Positions 1 to 10,983 of a stretch of 64,000 nt of DNA are shown here, one piece after another. The translations under genes were made by a program, and so were the position numbers. The notes beneath the pieces are model-generated. The model saw only the letters and a list, made by a program, of their open reading frames with translations, made no database searches and was not told where the DNA came from. The stretch comes from Haematococcus lacustris. Its lineage: Eukaryota > Chlorophyta > Chlorophyceae > Chlamydomonadales > Haematococcaceae. The DNA is taken from contig JASKMD010000152.1 of NCBI GenBank assembly GCA_030144725.1, positions 61,001-125,000 on the forward strand, read 5' to 3'. Within the stretch, counting starts at the first letter, position 1. Every line of letters starts with the position of its first letter.

Positions 1-2300
1 CATGCTATTGCTTGCTGTTGTTGTTGCACATCACCTGCTCAAGTGCTCAATGCACAGCTATGCGTTGCATTGCTTCACTCCTATGTGTGGCATCGTGATG
101 GTTGTGGTGCTCCTCCACAGGTATGGCCACACAGAAGCGTACTGCCCGTGAGCAGACATTGCCTTACAAGGGGCAAGGGCATGTTGGCATCACAGCAGGA
201 GCATGGGCCACAAGGGGCAGGGGCAGGTATGATGCGCAGCCGGGGCAGGTGCAGCAGGGGTAGGCAGACAGCATTGCAGGAGTACGCAGCAGGGACAGGC
301 GCAGGCACATCATGGGTATGCGGGTTGCATGCAGCTTGGGTAGGCAGGTGGTGGAGGGGCAGCAGCAGCAGCCAGGCAGGACAACAGTATACACTCAGGG
401 CTGCAGTGGCAAACGCAGCAGGGATAGACCATCAGAGAAGGGCATGCTTTGCGTATTGACAGGGAAGGATATGTCCATGCTTGTGCCTACTGGTGCTTGT
501 GCAGATGCCCGCCCAAGGCGCATGATGTGATGGCGGCAGCAGTGGGGGAGGCGGTGCTAGCAGCAGCAGCAATGGTGGCAGCAGCGGAGGCAGCACAACA
601 GGAGTAGGCCTTTGTAACAACGATGGCAAGCACAGAATGGCTAGGCAGGTAGTGTGGGACAGGGGCAAGCGGACAGCATACCAGAGGTAGGCAACCAGGA
701 CAGGCAGCAACAGTGGCAGAGGCGACAACGACATCAACAGGCATCGACAGCGGCAGTGGCGGCAACAGCGGCAGCAGCGGTGGCAGTGGCGGCAGCAGCA
801 ACAGAAGTGTTGATACAAGTCAGCAATGTCAGCAATCTTTTAGAAATGTCCAGGTACACATGTCTCGTGCTAGCCTGTGCTTGTGCCTGCGTGTTCCTAT
901 CTGTGTGTCCCATCATGTGTGCCTATCTGTGTGTCTATGCCAATGCATTCCAGCATTCCCAGCACAGCACAGCATAGTCAGGAGCGGCAGCCAGGCGTTG
1001 TCGGGGTGTTTGGTCAGCCTGCCCACTTCTAGTCATGCATGTCCTTGTTTTGTTGATCACAAGCATGCCCCTTGCTTGCTGCAGGTGTAACAGTCACATA
1101 GCGACCCCTTCGGACCCTTCCCCCTAACCCTACCCTGTCCCATCACCAACACCTCCAAGTCTCCTACGCCCCCACTTCCCCACTCCCCCTCACCTCCCCC
1201 CGGACATCGTGGTCCTCTCCCTACCCTACCCAGCAGCCAGGAGGAAGCCCTCTCTAGCCCCTCTTCTCCCTGCCCAATCTCATTCCTCTTCTTCCTCTCC
1301 TGCCTGCCCTGGCTGACCGCCTGCCGGCAAGTGGCTGACACCCAGCTCAGCCCAGCTGGCCTCCTGCCCCTTGGCTTCTTGCTCCTTCCCTCTGCTGTAC
1401 CACCACCACCTCCGCAACCCGTCTACTTTCCCCCACCCCAGCGGGCAGCCTGGAGCCGGCGCTAGCAGTAGCCCTCTTCTCCCTCTTCTCCCTGCCCCTT
1501 CTCATTCGTCCCTTTCTAGCTAACCGCCTGCCGGCAAGTGGCTGACACCCAATACCCAGCCTAATCTCCTCCCTCATGTGCATGCCCCTTGGTTGCAGGT
1601 CTGATGGGCACCTCCCCCCCCCCTTTTTCCCATTTCCCCCTTACCCGCCACAACACAGCCTCCGCCCGGGCTGCCCCGGCTCAGCCCTACTGGCCTCCTG
1701 CCCCTTGGCCCCTTCCTTCTTCCTTCCGCTGTGGGACAAGTGAAAACAATTGCGCTATGTATGTCTTGGGCTTCTTGACTTCCTTGCTGTGTGGACAGTA
1801 GCACCCACAGATGATGACGAGACATTGGGCTGCTTGGCTTAGTGATTGACATTGAAAAGGATTGGGGTGATGTGTGTCATGTCCCTGCCATGCATCATAA
1901 CTTTGGCTCCTGTAAGATCATGTTGAGTATGCAACATCATGTTGATGCAAGCGTATGACACAAAGCCTTGAAGTCTCAATGATACCTAGTCTTCTAATGT
2001 AATAGTGGGAGGGTAGGATGTTTTGTGTAAAGCTGACAACCGGTTAGCGCATGGATGGCCCGCTTGTACGGATAACCCATCTTCGCACCGTTCTCGTGTT
2101 CTTGCCCTTGCTAGCAAAACGTGCCTTACCAAGCCTTAATGTAGTGCACTACTCACGAGACGCAAGTGATAGCATGGTTTGCAGCTGCAAGCCTGATACC
2201 CCTAGTGTCGCCCTCATGCATTGACCACATGCACCATGGATGCGTCTCCAGGAACTAGCTGTGTGGCTGGATCACTGCCAGTCCTGCACTTGCTAAGCAT
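1..2300. other. Low-complexity, gene-poor stretch
   Basis: No reading frame here shows a recognisable domain. Bases 1-1090 are dominated by CAG/GCA and GCGGCA runs, which make long Ala/Gln/Ser frames on both strands that look like by-products. Bases 1100-1740 are CT-rich and internally duplicated: a block at about 1261-1343 recurs at about 1483-1550 and shares GCCTGCCGGCAAGTGGCTGA, and a second block at about 1346-1374 recurs at about 1680-1708. Introns or UTRs of an undetected gene could lie here. Confidence 0.5.
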
Positions 2301-3433
2301 GACCGTGATGCTTACATGTTAAGGGGGTATGTAGCAGGTGGCTACCACGTTTGCAGCATTAGCGCATCACCGCGTGGTGGTGTTGTCCATACAAGGGGCG
2401 TAAGCATCATTCGTTCGCAATTTACTGCTGATGACCACCACTGTCTTCATCATTACATCTTGATCATTCACTGCTTACAATCCCGCATGAAACTGAACGG
2501 AAGCTCAGGACAGCCATGCTGCTGATACAAGGTTCATGCATGACAGCCTGCTGCTACTGCTTATCCACTGCAGTACATGCACTGCCACCTGCTGCTGCTG
2601 GTCACGCACTGCAGCACACCTGCAGCCTGCACTGCCACACACCTACAGCCTGCACCGACCACATGCACACACTACATGCACCGACCACATGCACCGACCA
2701 CATGCACACACTACATTGTTATGAATGCGTCTCCAGGACCTAGCTGTGTGTTGTTGACCATACAAGGGGCATAACACGCACCACACCCTAGCATGTGGCT
2801 GGATTACTGTCAGGCCTGCACTTGCTAGGCATGGCCGTGATGCATACATGCAAAGGGGGTATGTAGCAGGTGGCTACCACGTTTGCAGCATCAGCGCATC
2901 ACCACGTGGTGGTGTTGTCCATACAAGGGGCATGTGGCGCACCACACCCTAGCATTAGGCTGGATCTGGTGAGCCTCCACTATAGGTACCATCCGTGGTC
3001 CAGTTAGCTGTGACACATTGGGTGTGGATCACTGCCAGGCCTGCACTAGCTAAGCATGACCGTGATGCATACACGTGAGAACTTGCATGACTTCATGTTG
3101 AGCCCATGTGCACCTGTGTTTGTGCACCTTGCTTTGAAGAGCGTTACAGAAAGTCCCGAACCCCTAGAGGGGGAGGGCGGCCAAGCAGCCTAACGGCTGA
3201 CGGCTTAAGCGGTGTAAGCCACCTATCATACATGCAAAGGGTGTGTGTAGCAGGTGGCTACCACGTTTGCGGCCTTATCGCATCACCGCGTGGTGGTGTT
3301 GTCCAAACAAGGGGCGTAGGTATCATTTGAGAAGAGGACCTGACCACCACCGTTTTCTTCATTACATTTTGACCATTCACAGCTTACAAATCACGTTGTG
3401 TGGCATGGAACTGAACGGAACCTCAGGACAGCC
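2270..3433. repeat. Dispersed repeat in three partial copies
   Basis: A module containing GTAGCAGGTGGCTACCACGT followed by a palindromic CACCGCGTGGTGGTG core begins near 2328, 2868 and 3248. Copies 1 and 3 continue in parallel for about 200 bp, to an ACTGAACGGAA...TCAGGACAGCC block at about 2490-2516 and 3409-3433. A leader with GATCACTGCCAG...CTGCACT...GCATGACCGTGATGC precedes them at about 2270, 2801 (diverged) and 3026. The palindrome suggests decayed non-autonomous transposon copies, but no clear ends or target duplications were found. Confidence 0.6.
2640..2716. repeat. Short CACATGCACCGAC tandem repeat
   Basis: A 10-25 bp imperfect tandem repeat of ACCGACCACATGCAC and CACACTACATGCAC lies between two copies of the dispersed repeat. 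No coding meaning is apparent. Confidence 0.6.
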
Positions 3434-3775
3434 TTTTGAAAGCTTTTGTACCATGCAACATTCTTCTTAGATGGGCTCAAAGTTGCTGCTGATTGCAACT
3501 CAAGACTGCACTGCCACACACCTACAGCCTGCTGCTGTTGTCCATGTACTGCTCATGCACTACAACCTGCTGCTGCTGCTCATGCACTGCAGCCTGCTGC
3601 TGCTCATCCACTGCAGCACACCTACAGGCAGGGCAGGGCAGGGCTGGGCAGGGCAGGGAGGGGCAACGCAAGGCTGGGGTGGGGTGGGGCAGGGCTGGGA
3701 TGGGGTGGGGCAAGGCAAGGCAGGGAGGGGCAACGCAACTGATGCCACTGTTGCCGCCACTGCCGCTGTCGATGA

Positions 3776-4250
3776 GGTGAGGGCAGCAAAGGGGGGGGGC
3801 TGCACCTGCTGCTGCTGCTGTCCTTGCCCAGGTGACAGTAGCAGGAGGGGGGGGTGCACCTGTTGCTGCTGCTGTCCCTGCCCAGGTGAGGGCAGCAAAG
3901 GGGGGTCTGCACCTGTTGCTGCTGCGGTCCTTGCCCAGGTGACAGCAGCAGGAGGGGGGGGTGCACTTGTTGCTGCTGCTGTCCCTGCCCAGGTGAGGGC
4001 AGCAAAGGGGGGGGCTGCACCTGCTGCTGCTGCTGTCCTTGCCCAGGTGACAGCAGCAGGAGGGGGGGGTGCACCTGTTGCTGCTGCTGTCCCTGCCCAG
4101 GTGAGGGCAGCAAAGGGGGGGGCTGCACCTGCTGCTGCTGCGGTCCTTGCCCAGGTGACAGCAACAGGAGGGGGGGGTGCACCTGTTGCTGCTGCTGTCC
4201 CTGCTCAAGTGAGGGCAGCAGAGGTGGGGGGTGCACCTGTTGCTGTGCAT
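3776..4250. repeat. 108-bp minisatellite, about 4.4 copies
   Basis: The marker GTGAGGGCAGCA starts at about 3777, 3885, 3993, 4101 and 4208, giving a 108-bp period. Each period is a dimer of about 54 bp: one half begins CAGGTGAGGGCAGC and the other CAGGTGACAGCAGC. Both halves carry a CAG|GTGA string like a 5' splice site. Because 108 is divisible by three, long Ala/Gln/Val-rich frames run through it on both strands; they are probably not proteins. A G-rich GGGCAGGGCTGGG tract at 3626-3735 lies upstream. Confidence 0.75.
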
Positions 4251-4303
4251 GCTGTTCTGCCTCCACATCATTGTCAAGACTGTTTACATCATCACAATCT
4301 TCG

Positions 4304-4758
4304 TCACCACCTGTGTGCGTAGAAGCATGAGATCATGAGAATCAGCAGTATGTAGCAGTAGCATGTGCAGCTGGCATGCTTTTGATTGTTATTACCAGGG
4401 AGACACTTCCTCTTTAGCCTTGGTGGTGCTCGTTTGACCGTGCCAGAGCTGAGATCTATCTCCTGCTTTTGATCAAGTATCAACATGTGAATGGCAAACT
4501 CTATCACGACCTCTAATAAGTTCCACATGCCAAGAAGCTGTATGACGAGCAATCTGACACTCCTACCTTGGGCTGGAGATTAGCCAACTTCAGCTTGTCA
4601 AGGACTTGCCGAAGGCCTTGTAGTGCGTTGGTGACAGCTTTCCAGCCTTCAGGAGACTCGCTGGTGATGGTGGTGAAAAGCAGACCCAGGTCGTTCACGA
4701 AAGTAGGATGCATGGCTGCTCCTTTGTCAATGTCCGGACCAAACAAGCTAGTGGTCAC
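4304..4758 (-). CDS. Unidentified minus-strand gene fragment (two candidate exons)
   Basis: On the minus strand a clean exon-like frame runs from about 4758 to 4567. It has a balanced, helical composition (residue strings MHPTFVNDLGLLFTTITSES and NALQGLRQVLDKLKLANLQPK) and ends at a consensus donor, CCCAAG|GTAGGA. A second frame (about 4540-4380) contains EFAIHMLILDQKQEIDLSSG followed by a basic KRAPPRLKRK stretch and could be the next exon. The start, the acceptors and the family are not recognised. It may be host or transposon-derived. The Ala/Gln-rich minisatellite lies directly downstream. Confidence 0.35.
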
Positions 4759-4759
4759 A

Positions 4760-5682
4760 GCTGCGGTACCCTGGGGAGGCGCTATACCACACGCAATTCA
4801 ATCGGCGAAACTTCTGAGAAAACTCCTTAATCGTGTTGCGTATCGACGACCTAGCCTTGCTTATATACTTGTTGATCTGCAGTGTCAACGCGGTAACCTT
4901 TTGGGTCTCAACAGCGAGCAATGATGGTCATGTTTAGCTCTGTCATCCTGTGTAGACGGCCCACAGATGGCGATTTCCAACGCGGGGTTCAACGCAGTGA
5001 GCGGTCACACGTTTGCCATCTGCTCTATTGAGGCGCATTGGTGCGGATGCCGCACATTCCACACTAAGCCGACGAAGTGGGTGCGGCAGAACGCCTCAGG
5101 AAGGGGTCGGGGCAATTTCTCCCTCCCACACGGTAGCAATTTCTCAACCCCGCGGAGAAATTCAACGGTGTGATCTATCTGCGGCGAAAAGGAGGCTATA
5201 ATGATGAAGCGTGACGGGCGGGTACTGTCGTTAAAGTGCACGAACCGACGAAACCGACCGCCCCTCGCTGTCTCCTTTTGGGCTGCTGAGCAGCTCCTCT
5301 GACTGCTGTGAATGAGGGGTCTGATCGTGCTGGGTCACAACGAACAGCTACGCAGCCAGTGGCTCGGAACAGGAAAAAGTGCGTCGGTTTGCCGCGAATA
5401 ATTCAAAATACAAAACTTGCGAGTGCGAATCGGGCCATTGCTTCAGCTATGCAACACATGCTCCGCTGCCAGCAAGATTGCCCGCTCCAGGAGCTCAGTC
5501 GCAGTGAATGTCAGGATTGTGTTGTTCATGCAGCCCTGGGCATTTCCTGATACTTGAGATGTGAGAGACTGCTGTAAGATCTTGCAAGATCGTCACGATG
5601 TGCCATCGTGCCTCGCCACTCTAGAGATCCCTGACGCTCAGCACGGCACACGGACAGGGAACTTCCGCAATGCATTTTCCAC
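4760..5682. other. No recognised gene
   Basis: The sequence is of mixed composition with no long repeat. Short frames exist on both strands, but none shows a domain, a convincing codon pattern or matched splice sites. A small inverted motif, AAGATCTTGCAAGATC, lies at about 5577-5595. Confidence 0.4.
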
Positions 5683-5721
5683 ATGAAATACGATGGACAA
5701 TGGAGTCATGGGGCCAGGACA

Positions 5722-5876
5722 ATGGAACCGATTGTTGTAGATGTCTCAGCAACTGTGCAGTTGCAGGCACAGCTGGCACGCTGCAGCGACCCCCAGACAG
5801 CTGACCTGGTGCTTCAACGCATCCTGGCTAGGCTGAGGGAGGCACACCTGCCTTGCCGCACAGCTCACGTGGAGCC
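5722..5876 (+). CDS. Possible first exon of an unidentified gene
   Basis: A frame from an ATG near 5722 (beginning MEPIVVDVSATVQLQ) gives about 50 helical residues, including LARCSDPQTADLVLQRILARL. It then runs into proline/leucine-rich low complexity. A similar helical stretch at about 6870-6958 could be a later exon of the same gene, which would put the CCCGC array in an intron or at its 3' side. No family is recognised and no complete exon chain could be built. Confidence 0.3.
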
Positions 5877-6239
5877 CCCCCCCCAGCCCTTGCTGCTATG
5901 CCTGGCCCTCCTCTACGTCCTCCCACACTCAAAGCTCTTCCTTCCCACCTCTAGCTGCTTTCATGCTGCTGCTGCTGGTCCAGGTGCCAGGTGCACTGCA
6001 GCCACACCTGCCCTGCCATACTTGTCCCTGCCCTGCCCCACCCTGTATTGCGCCGGTCAACCTGGTTCCAGAGTTGTTGTTAGTAGCAGTTGTTACACTG
6101 AAGAGGCAGGGCTTGGATGGGTAGCCAACCTCCAAAGGTAGAAAGCCGAAGAGTTGCACTGAACGTAAAGCAAAAGAGGGAAACAAACTAGGAGAAGAGA
6201 ACACGAGGACCAAAGGAAAAAGAGCTCATCGAGAAGAGG

Positions 6240-6480
6240 TAAACACTGCGACACATGCTAAGGGAGGCAGGAGGGTCAAAGGCTGAGTTTGAAGGAGGGG
6301 CTGGAGGAGGTAGGGTGACCAACGAGGGGTCCCGGTCGAGGATGAGGGTATGGGTGGAGATGGAGATGGGGGTGTATGTGGCGATGGGGGGTGGGGAGTA
6401 GGTGAAGAGGCAAGTGTAGGTGAAGAAGGAGGTGGAGGTGAAAATGGAGGTGGAGATGGAGGTGAAGATAAGTGTTGGAT
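6240..6480. repeat. Purine-rich GGAGGTGGA tract
   Basis: The + strand is almost entirely G and A, with many GGTGGAGATGGAGG-type imperfect units. Translations on both strands are low complexity. A near-duplicate GCAGGAGGAGGTGGTGGACA follows at about 6500 and 6558. Confidence 0.5.
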
Positions 6481-6869
6481 GATTGAAAGACGATGTGAGC
6501 AGGAGGAGGTGGTGGACATGGCTGCGCGATATGCCCTATGTCCGCGTGGGCTGCCAGCAGGAGGAGGTGGTGGACATGGCTGTGCGATATGCCATATGCG
6601 ATATGTTGCTCAGCCCCACCGGGGTGATAGCTGGATAGAGCAAAAGGGCAAGCCCACCAAGGGGCAGGCGAACCCAAGGCTCGGGTGGCATAGAAAGGGA
6701 GGCAGCATAGTGCAGTGCGGGGACGACTGCAGCCCAGGCTCAGCTTGGCGCTGCCAGCACTGCCACCCCCAACCTACTACCCCCATCTGCTGCTGCTGCT
6801 GCTGCTGCTGCTGCTACGACTGCAGACTTTACAGGGACGTGTGGTGGTGTCAGTGATGGTGGCACCCGC

Positions 6870-6960
6870 CTGGCCCTGCTGCAGCAGTTGCGCAGCCACC
6901 TGGGTGACCATGGATTTGCACTGCTGGCCAGCAAGGTGCCTGAATGGCTGCATAGCGTGC
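6870..6960 (+). CDS. Exon-like fragment abutting the CCCGC array
   Basis: An open + frame encodes LLQQLRSHLGDHGFALLASK and then VPEWLHSV, immediately before the pentanucleotide array. The composition looks like a real amphipathic protein segment rather than repeat translation. No donor is obvious before the array, so the array either interrupts the exon or starts in the adjoining intron. The family is unknown; it may belong with the frame at 5722-5876. Confidence 0.3.
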
Positions 6961-6962
6961 CC

Positions 6963-8604
6963 CCCCCGCCCCGCCCCGCCCCGCCCCGCCCCGCCCCGCC
7001 CCGCCCCGCCCCGCCCCGCCCCGCCCCGCCCCGCCCCGCCCCGCCCCGCCCCGCCCCGCCCCGCCCCGCCCCGCCCCGCCCCGCCCCGCCCCGCCCCGCC
7101 CCGCCCCGCCCCGCCCCGCCCCGCCCCGCCCCGCCCCGCCCCGCCCCGCCCCGCCCCGCCCCGCCCCGCCCCGCCCCGCCCCGCCCCGCCCCGCCCCGCC
7201 CCGCCCCGCCCCGCCCCGCCCCGCCCCGCCCCGCCCCGCCCCGCCCCGCCCCGCCCCGCCCCGCCCCGCCCCGCCCCGCCCCGCCCCGCCCCGCCCCGCC
7301 CCGCCCCGCCCCGCCCCGCCCCGCCCCGCCCCGCCCCGCCCCGCCCCGCCCCGCCCCGCCCCGCCCCGCCCCGCCCCGCCCCGCCCCGCCCCGCCCCGCC
7401 CCGCCCCGCCCCGCCCCGCCCCGCCCCGCCCCGCCCCGCCCCGCCCCGCCCCGCCCCGCCCCGCCCCGCCCCGCCCCGCCCCGCCCCGCCCCGCCCCGCC
7501 CCGCCCCGCCCCGCCCCGCCCCGCCCCGCCCCGCCCCGCCCCGCCCCGCCCCGCCCCGCCCCGCCCCGCCCCGCCCCGCCCCGCCCCGCCCCGCCCCGCC
7601 CCGCCCCGCCCCGCCCCGCCCCGCCCCGCCCCGCCCCGCCCCGCCCCGCCCCGCCCCGCCCCGCCCCGCCCCGCCCCGCCCCGCCCCGCCCCGCCCCGCC
7701 CCGCCCCGCCCCGCCCCGCCCCGCCCCGCCCCGCCCCGCCCCGCCCCGCCCCGCCCCGCCCCGCCCCGCCCCGCCCCGCCCCGCCCCGCCCCGCCCCGCC
7801 CCGCCCCGCCCCGCCCCGCCCCGCCCCGCCCCGCCCCGCCCCGCCCCGCCCCGCCCCGCCCCGCCCCGCCCCGCCCCGCCCCGCCCCGCCCCGCCCCGCC
7901 CCGCCCCGCCCCGCCCCGCCCCGCCCCGCCCCGCCCCGCCCCGCCCCGCCCCGCCCCGCCCCGCCCCGCCCCGCCCCGCCCCGCCCCGCCCCGCCCCGCC
8001 CCGCCCCGCCCCGCCCCGCCCCGCCCCGCCCCGCCCCGCCCCGCCCCGCCCCGCCCCGCCCCGCCCCGCCCCGCCCCGCCCCGCCCCGCCCCGCCCCGCC
8101 CCGCCCCGCCCCGCCCCGCCCCGCCCCGCCCCGCCCCGCCCCGCCCCGCCCCGCCCCGCCCCGCCCCGCCCCGCCCCGCCCCGCCCCGCCCCGCCCCGCC
8201 CCGCCCCGCCCCGCCCCGCCCCGCCCCGCCCCGCCCCGCCCCGCCCCGCCCCGCCCCGCCCCGCCCCGCCCCGCCCCGCCCCGCCCCGCCCCGCCCCGCC
8301 CCGCCCCGCCCCGCCCCGCCCCGCCCCGCCCCGCCCCGCCCCGCCCCGCCCCGCCCCGCCCCGCCCCGCCCCGCCCCGCCCCGCCCCGCCCCGCCCCGCC
8401 CCGCCCCGCCCCGCCCCGCCCCGCCCCGCCCCGCCCCGCCCCGCCCCGCCCCGCCCCGCCCCGCCCCGCCCCGCCCCGCCCCGCCCCGCCCCGCCCCGCC
8501 CCGCCCCGCCCCGCCCCGCCCCGCCCCGCCCCGCCCCGCCCCGCCCCGCCCCGCCCCGCCCCGCCCCGCCCCGCCCCGCCCCGCCCCGCCCCGCCCCGCC
8601 CCGC
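6963..8604. repeat. Perfect CCCGC pentanucleotide array, about 328 copies
   Basis: From a short C-run at about 6961 to 8604 the sequence is an uninterrupted CCGCC/CCCGC pentanucleotide with no variant that I can see, about 1.64 kb. Because five is coprime to three, every + frame reads Pro-Pro-Arg-Pro-Ala and every - frame Ala-Gly-Arg-Gly-Gly with no stops, so the very long frames across it are artefacts. The G-rich strand has a GGGG run every 5 nt and would be prone to G-quadruplexes or R-loops. Perfection implies recent expansion; the assembled length may not be exact. Confidence 0.97.
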
Positions 8605-9496
8605 TGGCCGGTTCGTGGGTCGCAGGTCGGCGCGCAAGATTCCCTTGGTTGGGTCGGGACCCCTCATGGCTCTGGAACTAGGCTCTGGCGCTCTAAAACT
8701 GGGAGGACCCAGTACCAGTGAGTTCCTGTTTAACGCGATGGATAGTGCGCGATGTGCGAGGAGCCCGACCTCATGTCCAACATGAAAACCAACATGCGCT
8801 GGCTCTGGGGTGAGGGAAATAGGCTCTTGCAGTAGGAGCACAGCAGTGGCAACTGCATCAAACCCTTGTTGATTAAGCTCCAAGAGGTGGGCTAACCCTC
8901 CTCCATGCTGCTCACTCTGCTGATGCCCGGCTGACAACCATGCAACTCAATGCAACTCTCCAGCCCTGCGTCACTGGCTAGGGAGCTCACTATGGACCCC
9001 CTGCCAAAGTCTCAATTCTTCCCAAGATTCCCCAAGAGGGGTTTTAGAAGCTGGCGTGTGCACATGCCTGTAGCATGCCGACATCCAAGTAACACCCCTA
9101 CAAACGGCAGGGGGGGCCAGGCTGCCCGCTGTGCGTGCTGTGTGAGGTCATCGCCAGCTGGCAGCACTGGCTGGATGGAGATTCATGTGGAGGGGGAGGC
9201 TGTGTAAGATGATGTTGAGAAAACTGGGCTCCATGCGTAAAGTGTACCGCAGCGGAGAACTGTGCATCCTACGTTGTGGGTATTGTAACGCAGCACTTGA
9301 AAGGCCCATCGCGCAGAATTGTTCGCGTGCCTGGCAGACTGCCGGTCACCGTGGGTGCCAGCAGCTCGGGCGCGCAGGTGCAAGCGCGACGCAGAAAAAG
9401 GCGTTCCGCGTCAAAATGACAACTCAACTCTCACCAGGCACGCCGCAAAGTCAAATGTCCCTTACGTGGAGATTCAATGGAAGGGGTGACCATTAG
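8605..9496. other. Unassigned sequence between array and hAT element
   Basis: No gene is recognised. A possible + strand exon lies at about 9138-9205 (reading VLCEVIASWQHWLDGD), but neither flanking splice sites nor a family are clear. Confidence 0.35.
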
Positions 9497-9504
9497 CTCG
9501 TTAG
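9497..9504. repeat. 8-bp target site duplication, left copy
   Basis: CTCGTTAG here is repeated exactly at 10295-10302, on the two outer sides of the terminal inverted repeats. An exact 8-bp duplication is the hallmark of hAT insertion. Confidence 0.88.
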
Positions 9505-10294
9505 TAAGGAGCGCAACTCGTCTAGCCTAGTCATCTCGTCTCGACTCGTCGAGATGACGTCTCGACTCGACTAGACTAGTCAGTCTAGATGGGCATGAAA
9601 TGTGCATTTGACTAGCGCACCTGCTTCAGGCACCTGTATGGACGTTATGGCGCAGCTCAGATCGATTTGCTGGCCTTGCTGGGTTGGCGGTTAAAGTTGG
9701 TTTCCCGGACATGCCCGGACATGCCCAGCAGCGCCTGAATGGAGCCTGGGGGCCCTCTCCCGCCTCAGCCTCCCGAGCTCACCGCGCGATACAACAAGAA
9801 ACTTCTGACGTTGGAGGAAATCAGCCAGGCGCACGCCAGCAGCGTGTATGCGCAGAAATACAGCATCGAGGTTGTTGGGGGCAAAATCAAGGCGGTCTGT
9901 AATGACTGCAAAATGGTCCTCTCTTGTGGCAGCTTGAGTGACTCAAGGAAGCACCAGTGCAACAAGCTGCCCCGCTCTGACCAGCACGCTATAGCTGGTG
10001 GCACGTCCAGTGACATGCTCTTCGAGCGCATAACTGCGTGCTGGAACCCAGACCAGCGCATGCCTGCTAACATCGTAACTGAGTTTTGGCGAAGGTCCTC
10101 GCATTCTGACCTCGCAACACATAGTTACATAGTGCCTTGCAGGCGGGCAGATAGACGTCTCTAGCCTACCTGCGGGCGGAGTGAAAATCATTCCATTTGA
10201 AAAAACCCGTCTAGGCTAGTCAATCTAGCCTAGATCTAGCCTAGATTTGACTAGCCTAGATCTAGGCTAGATCTAGGCTAGATTGCGCTCCCTA
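9505..10294 (+). mobile_element. hAT-superfamily DNA transposon, 790 bp, non-autonomous
   Basis: The ends are TAAGGAGCGCAA on the left and, read inward on the other strand, TAGGGAGCGCAA on the right: 12-bp inverted repeats with one mismatch. Both are flanked by the exact 8-bp duplication CTCGTTAG. Next to both ends are repeated CTAGCCTAG/CTAGGCTAG motifs (9521-9590 and 10210-10284), as expected for subterminal transposase-binding sites. A left internal palindrome (TCATCTCG...CGAGATGA) adds fold-back potential. The only reading frame is a short zinc-finger fragment, so the copy cannot mobilise itself. Confidence 0.88.
9739..10164 (+). pseudogene. Truncated hAT transposase, BED-like zinc finger part
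   Basis: An ATG at 9739 opens 141 codons inside the 790-bp hAT element. Residues about 56-75 read C-x2-C-x14-H-x-C (CNDCKMVLSCGSLSD then RKHQC), a variant of the BED finger that binds transposon ends in hAT transposases. After about residue 110 the frame runs out. The catalytic RNase H-like region and the C-terminal dimerisation region are absent. The placement inside matched TIRs supports the transposase origin more strongly than the finger itself. Confidence 0.6.
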
Positions 10295-10302
10295 CTCGTT
10301 AG
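10295..10302. repeat. 8-bp target site duplication, right copy
   Basis: This CTCGTTAG matches 9497-9504 exactly. Confidence 0.88.
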
Positions 10303-10311
10303 CGCTGATAT

Positions 10312-10594
10312 TGGACCTTTTTCTGAAAACACGTTAAATTCAAAGATAGTTTGAAACTTCTTATGAAATTTGCCGGGGTTGGGCAGCAGCTTAGCGACCG
10401 CCAACCGCACTACGTGCTACGTCGTAGTGCGCTTCAGGTTCGGGTCCCCCAAGGAGGCGTTGAGGCGCGGTAGGTTGGCTTCGACGAGGCACGTAGTGCG
10501 GTTGGCGGTCGCTGAGCTGCTGCCCAAGCCAGGCAAATTTCATAAGAAGGTTCAAATAATCTTTGAATTTGGCCTGTTTTCAGAAAAAGGTCCA
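10312..10594. repeat. Long inverted repeat (fold-back hairpin)
   Basis: The left arm 10312-10417 and the right arm 10489-10594 are reverse complements over 106 bp with about nine mismatches, enclosing a 71-bp loop. The arms begin TGGACCTTTTTCTGAAAACA and end CCGCACTACGTGC. A further weak pairing lies outside (GCTGATATTGG near 10304 against CCAATATTAGC near 10624). This is either a fold-back MITE or a transcribed hairpin of small-RNA precursor type. It lies just right of the hAT insertion and about 400 bp upstream of the dehydrogenase start. Confidence 0.9.
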
Positions 10595-10983
10595 TTAGCT
10601 ATCACGGCAGTTTTGGCTCGGAGCCAATATTAGCGGGCATAACCTAACTGCGACGCCTCGATAAGTTTTGCGTTCCATACCCTGCAGGCACATCAAACTC
10701 GGAAAGATTTTGTGGCCAAGTCTGAGTCAAACCCACACGAGATGACAAGGGGGAATTCCCGAAACCAAACCGAAGAGTTTTGTAGCTAATTCTGAGCCGA
10801 AGCTTGATGACTAGGGGGGTATTCTCGAAACCTGTGTAAGACAGAGCAATGCATGGTGTCGGAAAGGTGTCGGAGCTGTTGCTGCCGCGGCACCTGCCCA
10901 TAGCCCAATCAGGATTGAAACAGCGAAAACGCTTCTGACATCAGCGCCGGCTTTGACAGACCGGTACAATTATACCGCGCGGA

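Noticed and set aside
49..1090. Ala/Gln/Ser-rich frames near the left edge
   Set aside because: CAG and GCGGCA low complexity explains them in all frames.
3471..4322. A 283-codon Ala/Val/Gly-rich protein
   Set aside because: It is read-through of the 108-bp minisatellite with equally long frames on the other strand.
6715..8937. Very long Pro-Pro-Arg-Pro-Ala and Arg-Gly-Gly-Ala-Gly frames on both strands
   Set aside because: They are translations of the CCCGC array, which has no stop in any frame.
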